Origin: Embiotoca jacksoni
Lineage: Eukaryota > Chordata > Actinopteri > Embiotocidae
Reading direction: 5' to 3'
Length of the DNA: 64,000 bases
Assembly (NCBI GenBank): GCA_022577435.1
Contig: JAKOON010000004.1
Span: 5,828,001-5,892,000, forward strand
The notes below the pieces were generated by a model, which was given only the letters and a program-made list of their open reading frames with translations, was not told the origin of the DNA and searched no databases. The translations under genes were made by a program, and so were the position numbers. The stretch's first letter is position 1, and the number at the start of each line of letters is the position of its first letter. Of the stretch, positions 50,075 through 60,400 are shown piece after piece.

Positions 50075-51273
50075 CTGCAGAAACACATGATATCAGTCAA
50101 GACTGGAAACACTACATCACATGCAGATAAACAGTAAACTGAACAGGATGTGGCCTCAATCAAAACATGACATTTTACAATCAGAAAAAAACACTACAAG
50201 GACTTTATTTTAAGGCTGCAGAAGCCAGACGGTGATTAAAACAAGTTTGCTAACCCAGATCCTGGACAGGTAAAATTTGGATGTATAAACAAGTGATGTG
50301 CGCTGCCCTGAGTCAGCAGCTGCATCCATATGCCCTTGGATGAAGCACATTTTACCCCTGGACTTCTGGTTAACTATATAAATGTTGGAGTGTTAAATGA
50401 GAGACTTAAAGTCACATCTCAGTGCTTGGCACGCATGGAAGGCAGAGCTTTTGCAAAACGATGACGTAAGCCAGCACAGTGAGGGTAACTTTTTCTGTGA
50501 TTATTCCACAGCCATTAACATATTGATTTGATTTTGGTGTTTTTATTAGACTACATCATGCTATCGAATCATTTTTTTTTTCAGCTCTTCAGAAAAGCAA
50601 CTTGGGTGATTTTACAAGATAGTTAATGGGGTAAAGTCAAAGGAAACCCCCTCTTAACGTGGCTGAGACATCTCTTCTAAATGAACCAGTGGACGACAGA
50701 CCACACACACACACACCTCCTTGGTCAGTTCACTGTTCTCATAGATGTGTCGTATCTCTTCGCTGCTGTAGTCAGTGGAGGCCTCAGCGCTGGCACTGCT
50801 GTACACAGGGCCTTCCGGATAGCGGCGGTAGTAGTGGCTGTAGCCTGTGGTGGCCTCACTCTCATACATGGGGTTGTATTTGGTCGCTCTCTCCAAAGAT
50901 GGAACACTCTCTACTCGCCTGCAGGATGACACATAAACAGAGAAATCAGTGACAATGCAGAGACAGGAGGATAAATGAAGTCATATATCACTGAGGAAGA
51001 AAATTGATGTACAGCTGCAGTGAATAAAACCTGCATGTGGATTCATCTTAATTTACCTAGGATTACTCTCTAGACCCGGGGCCCAACCCGGCTGACCACA
51101 AAGCCTGTTGTGTTAGGTGTTAAGGCATTTTAGAAATAGATCAGCACCATATCTGATCAGTTAATTGGCTCAGGCTAATGCCGAGATTCTCCACAGGAGG
51201 CTCTGGGATCCATGCCAGACACACACACACACACACACACACACACTGATGGATGGTAAACAGATTCTGTGTT

Positions 51274-51331
<58 letters not shown>

Positions 51332-51352
51332 TGTGTGTGTGTGTGTGTGTGT

Positions 51353-51415
<63 letters not shown>

Positions 51416-54400
51416 TTTAAACAAGAGAAAAGTAAAGCAAAGGGCAAACAGGACAAGACGAAAAAAAAATACCAGACTCCAAATACCCAGGCAGAGCAGC
51501 AGTAATGCTGCAACTTAAGAAGGATAAAGATGTGGTGCAGTGAATAACTTTGGCCGTCTGAGGACACAGTCCTGGGTTTCTCAACTTGTTCTGTCCCCTT
51601 GAACAAAATAACAAAGCTCCATTCATCCAAAGCCCATTACACTGAGAAGAACGAGTCCTAAAACCCACTAAATTGCAGTATTTTGTTCACTTTCAAACTG
51701 AAAAGTATGACTTGTTTATATTCATGAGTAGAGTTACAAACTTTTGTTTTGGAATTGATTTTAAGTTTTGACCGTTGACTTTAAAGACTCTTCACGGCCT
51801 TTCTCCCTTCTATCGAGCTGACCTGATTGTTCTACATAAGCCTGCCTGTAGTCTGAGATCCTCACGCAAAAGACTTTTATCTATTCCCGAGACATAGATT
51901 AAAACCAAGGGTGACAAAGCATTTTCAGTCAGAGCTGCCAAGTTATGGAACGAGCTGTCTGTGGTCTTCTGAGTCAGTGACATCTTTTAAATCTCTTCTT
52001 AAAACATACTTTTATCAGAGAGCCTTTGCCGATTTTAGTTAACTGTAGTGATCAACTCTTATTTCTTTTACACCCTGTTTTAATTTGTTTTATGGTTGTT
52101 TAATACGATCATTGTGTTGTTGGGGTTTGTGTTGTTAAGGCTTGTTTGAATTCACAGGTCGCTTAGCTTTGTTTTAATGGCTTATTTTATGTGAAGCACT
52201 TTGTAACTCAAGTTTAGAAAAGTACTAAACAACTAAAATTTATTAGCATTATTAATGTCATTATTAAATTTTGCCCTGATTTTCCACAATGTATGCCATT
52301 GTTCCACATACAGTATATTCTGTTTCTGCTCGTTCCAACTGCACTGAAGCTGTGTTTATACCCATGGAAAGGTGTTGTACAAGTACTAATATTAAACAAT
52401 ACTCATATTCTTTCCAGATAAGTCTTCCTGCTCTGTGTTGTTGAAAAACAATATCAAATGATATTTGACTGGTCTACCTCACCGTATAGGGTCCTCTGAA
52501 TCGTCCTTGTCATACTGATCGCGTAACGTCCTGGCCAGGAAAAAGATCACTCCGGAGGCCACCAATAGGAAGCCAGCAACAGAGGCAATCGCTATGCCGA
52601 CCACCAGCGGCTCAGATACATACTCCTCACAGTGTTCTCCTCTGTACCACCAGTTCTCCCCGACTCGACACCTGCGGGTGACGATGGAAAATTCATCAAC
52701 AGTGTGATGAAATCATTTCCACTGCTGGGAGAACCAAAAACAGACGACTGTACCACAGACAGATGAAGGCCACTTTTTAAAACTCAACAGAAGACCCAAA
52801 TGTTACAGAAAGAAAACAGTAGTTAAATTATTAAAGAGCGTAAAAGTGGATGACTGGATGCTCACTGACGTTTGCATTTTGTCCTGATACAGTAAATAAC
52901 AAGTCTGCATGTGTCATTAAATCAAAACGTGTGGAAAAAAATCTCGTCACATGTTTTTTTTTCCTGTCTCCATGGAGCAATACAATACTTTTGGATTGGA
53001 TGGTGTGAGGTAAATAACAATCCAACAGCATCTGGAGCTGCCTGCGTGTTTTATGATGTGGTAGTGGGTGTGAAACAAAGGTTAGCACTCATCTTGGCTC
53101 ACAGGCCTCCTCTGTGTCTGTTCGTAATCAGTTGAGTTAAAGCCCGATGCATACAAAAGCCTGAGCAGAGCCAACCGACATGTTTCTGTCGCTGATTTGG
53201 ATTATTGGCAAATCATCTTACGCATATTAACCCATGCAAATGCCTGTTTGGACATGGAAACACTTGCACAGACATTTTAACACACAGAACACAATCTGTT
53301 TTGGAGCAATTCTTGGAAATCTTTTAGATAATTTCAAAAAAGTATGGGGGGGAAAAAGATCCAGGGGTTTATAATGATATGAAAAGTAGGGCTGTATCAG
53401 GCACAATATTGCATTAAACAAAAATTTGATCAAGTATCCTGCAGCTGAAAAATGGATCATAATGCTAATTCAATTTTAGCAATTAATTCTCCACAAATGG
53501 GACTCATTGTTTTCATTTAATTACAGTGAATTTAATGCCTTTGGGTGTAAATAAATTAACATGGTGGACTGCCAGAGGATTTTTTTTTTTTTTTTCTTGA
53601 CCAATGACACAAATCTTTAAAAAAAAAAATTGTTTTGTAGCCAACAAAAGTGTAAAATAAAATGCATATTTCATTAAGTTGTATGTGACTATAATTCATA
53701 ATTAAGGCGAGCTCAATTATGTGGAAACAAATAAAAAATAAAAAAGACTTGGGGCCAAAAGGAGCAGCTTTAAAACGAGACAACTCTGAACCTCCTGCAT
53801 GAACTGTACTAACACTTGAAAATCTGTTTAGTGTTATGTGATGAAGTGCTAGCCTTGCAAATCTGCAAACTCAGACACTTCTTCCCGTAAGCCCACACAT
53901 GGATCACTTACCCTAATTCCCACCCACCTGCAGATGGCTCCCTGGCCGGGGATGATGTCACACTTGCCGTCATTGAGGCAGAAGTCCGTCTGCAGCTCAC
54001 AGATACTCTGACAGGGCAGGCCGTCCACGCTGAAGTAACCAGCATTGCAGACGCACTCTGCCTCCCCCGACCACTTGTTTACTTTACACTCTGCATACTC
54101 GTTACACGCCTGGAACTTACAGGGGTCGGCCATGTCACCTGGAAATTAAAGAAACAGAATTAGTGTCGACTTGAAAGAAAAATGTGCCACTTTTCATATG
54201 GATGTCCAATCAGAGAATCTTGAAAATGTAGTCGATTGAAGGAAGAAATTCTTCAATACATTTTCTGTCTCTGGGAGGGAGCTGCAAAATTTGTTGTCCT
54301 TTCTGCACCAGCTCCGTCATTTGACGTGTACGGTGACGTAGTCGGTGGGCTGAAGAACCACAGGCTAACTGAGCAGCCTGAGTCACCCAGAGGACGCTCT

Positions 54401-57400
54401 AGATGCCAAATGTGAAATCATTCCTTGTGACATAAATATAAACCAGTAAATTTTGTCAGTGTTGTTGTATTGATCAAAAGCACTGATCTTTGAGAACATA
54501 CCCGACTCCACGTCCAGCGAGTACTTATCGATGGCCAGGTTCATGGTCTGGTAGGCTGTGTTACAGAAGTCCTCCAGGATCAGATAGACAGTGGTGGTGA
54601 CGCCATGAGCCACAGGCTTCCCAAATTTCATGCGGCTGTTGACCACGATGCTGCCGTTCCTGAAGTTCAGGATCTCCAGGTTCTCAAAGTTACTCAGGTT
54701 GGATTGAAGGTAGGGCACAAGCTGAGGAAAGATTGAAACACGTACGATTTGAGGTGACAAACCAAAGAATGTCACACAACAGTGGGAATACTGAAAACCT
54801 GTAAATTGTTGTAAAACATTTACCAGCTCCAGGAAGCGTTGCTCCAAAGCTTTGTACTCTGGAGAACTCTTGTTGAAGAGATCATCTGAGAACATCATGT
54901 TGGTCACCCGCAGGCTGAAAAACACCATCAGTGCACGTCCAGGGTTTACAGGCATGGCGATACTGGCGCGGTCTGTGCCGTGTACCACACCGAACGGGAA
55001 CCCAGTGCTGCCTTCCTCCGTGTGGTTAATCAAACCATAATGAATCACGTCATAACCGCGGTCTGGGATGTTGGCATCGTCCAAGCTTTCATTATTGGGT
55101 TGGATCTGGGGGATAAATAAAAGTAGATTGATTTTTGTATGTTGCTTCTAACTGGGGTACAACAATGTTTACTTTGTCTTACTGCTTAAATGACTAATTC
55201 AAATAAATGTTTGCTAAGAAATCGGTATAAATATCTTTAGTGTTTGTTGTGACGTTTCATTAATTTTCTCCAGTGCAATGAATCTATGGTTCCCTCTGCC
55301 AACATTGGTGCTGGAACTTTGATTGATGAAAAATGTGGGTAGGAACTCCAAATACTACTTAAATTTCAACAGACATACAGGAAGATGAACCAGCTGCAGA
55401 GCCCACATTTGCTGTTGCTTAGTGCATAAGGTAATATGTGGGCAGCTGAGGTTCACAGACCTTCTTTGTTGCTGTGAGGTTTTAAAATGAAATGAACAAA
55501 AACTAACTCGTGGGAAACAGCGATTTTTAGCAAGCTAGCCCAATTAGCTTTTTTAACATTTTTGAGTGAAATACGATAGTACGTTCGTGACACGATGGGT
55601 TCTCCCAAATTTGGAATGTTGTAAAAGGCCAATCTTTTTTACATTTCTATTAGTTAACAGCGCAGCATATGCGGATTTGAAAACATGCATTCTATCAGTA
55701 TTTGTAGGCTACAAAAGGTGTGATATTCTGTAGTTAGTGGCACGAATTTACAGTACGTCTAAAAGATCAGATGACGGTCAACAGCTGATTTGCTAAGAGA
55801 AACAGCAACCCAAAGGCCTCGAGATACTGTATAGATAGATTTGTCCAACGTTGGTTCATTCTTTGGCTTTACCTCCTCCAGTGAAGGGATGTCGAGGTCA
55901 GGTTCATTATCAAGATTATCAAGATTAACGTCAGAGATGCGGGTAAAAGGTGACTCTCTCTCTGGAGGCAGGACGGTCGGCAGCGGAGGGCTCAGCGTTA
56001 CTGTTGGCTCAGGTTCGTCTTCGTTCACCCGTAAAATCTCGACCTTTTTAAAGTCATCTGTTGAGATCTCAGTAGGCTTTGGTACCTCTTCAGGTACAGT
56101 CTCCTCCTTCACCTCTTGCCCCTCGCTCTCAGGTGCAGGTTCCTCAGGATGGGTCAACATCACCTCAATGGCTGCATCTGCGAGGTCTACTGAGTCACCT
56201 TCAGCAGGAAGCAGACCTGTTTCTGCTGCCTCTGGCTCTGATCCTTTTCTTGCTACATCTACTACCTCTGGAAGTGGGACTAGGGCAGGGAGGCCTTCTT
56301 CTTCCTCTGTGGTATCAGTTGCAATAGTGGGTGTCGGTTGTAATTCCACTGCAGCAACTTCAACTTCCTCTGCTCCTGCCTCAGAGGGAGCAACAATGTT
56401 ATTGCCGGTTTCCTCTGTTATCAACACATCCTCTGCAGCGGTCTCCTCCAGTGACGTTTCCTCTTCTACTGCGGTGGTTGTAGGTGGCTCGAGCGGGCCC
56501 TTTATGTCATCTGTGCCTGAACCGGAGGCCTCTACTTCCACGGGCGGTTCAGGAAGTGGGACGCCTCCAGGCAGCTCAGGGGTGGGAAGTTCAATTGGCT
56601 GTTCTTCAGGTGGGATTTCTGCAGCAGAAGTCTGCACAGTGTCCTCTCGCAACAGACCCTCTTCCTCAATGCCTGGAAAAACAAAGATGAGAAGAAACTC
56701 AACCTCATGTCGTCCTTTTATGGAAACTGGCTCCCTTTTTCTAAAACCCACAAGAAAAATATTTTGACTTAAGAACTGAAAACTATAGAAATGATCTGAA
56801 ATGAATTTTAAAAGCAGGAAGAAAAGATAAACAAATGCAAAAACTGTGAAAACCAAGAAAGGAAGACGTAGCATCAGAGGTGGATCACGACTCACTGCCA
56901 TCTTCAGGTGCCTCGGTGGTCAGGACAACTGCAGGAGCTACAGCTTCACTCTCCTCCAGAACAATAACATAATTTTCTTTTATGTCGGTTTCGGAGGGTT
57001 CAGGCAGGACGTCAGCATCACGGTCCTGATCCAGGATCAAGACCTGCATCACAAACAGCATTTATTAGCCTTTATTTACCAGATGAATTACTGTGTTCTT
57101 TAGAAAAAGAAGAATATCCATTTTATTTGCCTGCATGTTACATAGAGTACACACAGGAACACGCAGGAATTTGACCCGTGTATGTGACCAATCCTTGACC
57201 ACACACACACATCTGGAGCAGCTGCAGCACCCAGGGAGCTTGCTAAAGGACACTTCAGCTAATGATGTTTTGCCTTGTCAGTGCAAGGAATCAGCAGCCC
57301 TTCATTTCTAAGCCGTTTTCCTCAACCTCTAGACTGCAGATGCCTCCACTTTGAGGACCTAATGTTGGTTCTTTCACATGAATTCTCTCTGTTTAATCAG

Positions 57401-60400
57401 GTAATTGTTTTGGGGGCATAGTGCAGGCTGCATACTTTTAATGTCAACTAAATGAAATAAAAAAGGAAGTAAAATTCATTCAATATAGCAAAGTCATAAA
57501 AGGGCTTCACAACAATAACAACAAAAGAAACGAAGCGATATTAAAAAATAAACCAACAATCAACACAAACATTTAAAGACCATTGAAATATGAGCACTAG
57601 AAGGCTAATCTGAAAACATGTGCCTTAAGTTGCTTTTTGAAGGTGTCGACAGAAACCGCAAAACGTTAAAAAAAAAAATCAAGAAGAGTTTTCCACAGAG
57701 TCGCGATCACCTTTTGTCTATAAAAGGGTGCGCGGAACAGCCAGTAGGTCCTGGTCAGAAGACTTAAGTGACCTACTGGTGGTATTATGATGGAGCAGGT
57801 CAGTTACATACTATACTTATACACTAAATAAACACCAGCAGCTAAATCTAAAACGTTTCAAATCTAAACCAGGGCAGCAGAGTGCTTCTGTGGCACAGTA
57901 GCTCTCTGCTCTTGCCTGTAAATCACTCAATGATGAGAAATTTGCCCAACTCATATAATGAGTCAAATTAACTTAATCACTTAGCAAGCTGAGCTTTAAA
58001 GTGAAGCAGCAGACGCATTTAGTGCAACCCAAACTGTAATTATCATCAAAGAGCACACTCGACCACAAGGCAGCACAAATGAAGACGGGCTTAAGATGGT
58101 ATTACTCGTCTGCAAGAACTCATATGTGCAGTCTCTCCTGTTGACACGCTGTGGCGTGGTGCCCCGCAGTCTTCGCCCCAGAATAGCAGTGGATTATTAT
58201 AGCAAGAGCCAAACTAATCCTCAAAGCTGCACTTCATCCCTACTGGTGAGATCATCCCCTACCTGCACTGGTGTAGTCTGGATAACATCTCGAGCCAGTT
58301 ACAAGTTACAGCAACATCAGTCATGCTACAACCATCAGCAAACTCAAACAAAGGTTTCACCAACATTGTGGAGCTCAAAGCTGCGGGACAGCCTGGACAG
58401 AGAGAGACTGTTGTCATGACAGTTGTGAAGGTAACTTGTTACTCACCGTGGCTCCGTCTCCAGTGTTGAAAGACTCAGTAATCTCAGACACTGTGGAACC
58501 AGAGGAGAAACAAATTGTAATACAAACTGACACAAAAAAAGGCAAATGTGCCAACTAGCCTAAATATTTCTGGCTGCCAGAGTCTCCAGAATCCTTTTAA
58601 CTGTAACTGCTTCAACACTGACTGCCTGTGTTTTGACAGTGTTACCTTCAGGGGTAAATATCCACAAATCAGTGCAAAAATCTGGAGAGAATATCAGCCG
58701 CTGCGGGCCTATTACCGCATCACCACCAAAGCAGAAAAACAAAGTCAAGCTGTGTCTTAAAGTTCCCCAGCTACGCATGCCTGCCATATGAGAGTGTTTA
58801 GCCTTTATTTCAGATGTCACAGTCGATAACTAATGCGACCATCAGAGTGCAGCCATCTCCAGAGGAGCTCGCAAACACAGTAAACTAATGACACACATTC
58901 TTTAAAAACATGAGCACAGAGACATCTCACCGGAGGAGATGGTATAAACATTATCGCATCATTCAAGGGCCCCAGCAGCTAACCTACTTACTGACTGCCT
59001 AAATCTAAGTGGGATAGCTTTGTGTGACTGTGAATCATAGGAGAACTTCACCTACTTTACATGACAAAGGTGGTTTTACTCAAGTTATATGTCTTCGTGA
59101 CAAGAAGATGCACATCAATCGAGAAAGGCCAAGTGACGGCAATCGTGATGAAAGTCACTTGACGGACGTCATGGCACAAAATACAAAGGCCACGATGCCT
59201 TAAGTCTCGGGCCGCCATGTTGGGGTCGCAATCCTGGTCTGGGATAAGATGATGTCGATGTGTGTTTTTGTTATTTGACATTTTTCTTTTGTGTGTTTGC
59301 GTGTTGTTTTGTGCAAACCTTCATCAGTTTTCCAACTTTTTTTTTTTTTTATTGTCCTAAAGCCATCGACTACTGTGTAGCTCACAGGTCTGAAAAGTGA
59401 AGCCAGTGCCTTAAAGTGCAATACCACCGAATGCCGCCAGGGGTTGGCTCTGAAAAGGCTTTGGCTCCATAGACTCCCATTCAACTTCTCTCATGAAATA
59501 CAAAGTCAATTAATTATTTTCTAGCACATGGTTTTTGATAATGCATGAGGAAAAGATGTGACACTGACACGCCCCGCAGCGGACTGGCGGGTGTATTACA
59601 CGCTTTGCCGTGATACCAGGTAGCAGCGTTAGCGCCAAGATTTGACGAGAAAAACAAACTGTTGCCTAATGTCAGACTATGATATAGGAGTGCAATGCTA
59701 AACTAGAGAAGTACTCTTTTAAGAGTTAACCATAAGATCCACAGCGTGTAAGTCAAACTAAAGAATTAAAGCAAAGCCATTAAACCGAAAGGTTCAGATT
59801 TCAAATGTCCTTTTTGCGGAGTTTTCTTTCGTAGACCATTTAATGACAAGGATTTTACTGTAGCACAGAATAAATACACAGTTCCTGTAAGTGATGACTG
59901 TAATTTGTTCATTAAAAATTCCCCTCTGTTAGGCTGAAACTTCTTATAAAAATGTCTCTGTCATCTTTGACAGAAAGAACGGTCCAATAAGAAACAGATG
60001 AGACTATTAAAAACCCAAGAATGTTTGCCCAAGTAGTGTACCGTATGTTGTAATATCAATGCAGGCTCTACTGTGTCTCTACTTGATATGACACATGGAG
60101 GATTGCCCTGCACTGCATCCACCACTTCTGCCAAAACCTTCCCACTGACTTCACTGCCATGCAAATTAAATAAATAGCCATAATGGAGGCATGTGAGGCT
60201 TCTGTTACACTGCAGGGAATATCTTTAGGGAGACTGGCAGTAATGCAGCGGCCAGCGTCTTACCCATGTCCTGGTCGTCGTTATGAAGGGCTTCATTGAG
60301 AAAGTTTTTGACCTCGCTGATGGTGTAGACCACCGCGGGGGGCTCGTTGATCTCGCGATATGAGTTCTCCACCAGGTTGGACTGCAAGGTGAGGTAGTCC

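Noticed and set aside
51165..51630. Several Cys-Val and His-Thr open frames of 78-151 codons
   Set aside because: Translation of GT/CA microsatellites; the same applies at 13.3, 31.2, 36.2 and 46.3 kb.
55841..56767. 308-codon open frame on the + strand
   Set aside because: It is the mirror of the Glu/Pro-rich impg2 exon; its Ser/Gly repeats follow from GAG/GAA codons read in reverse.
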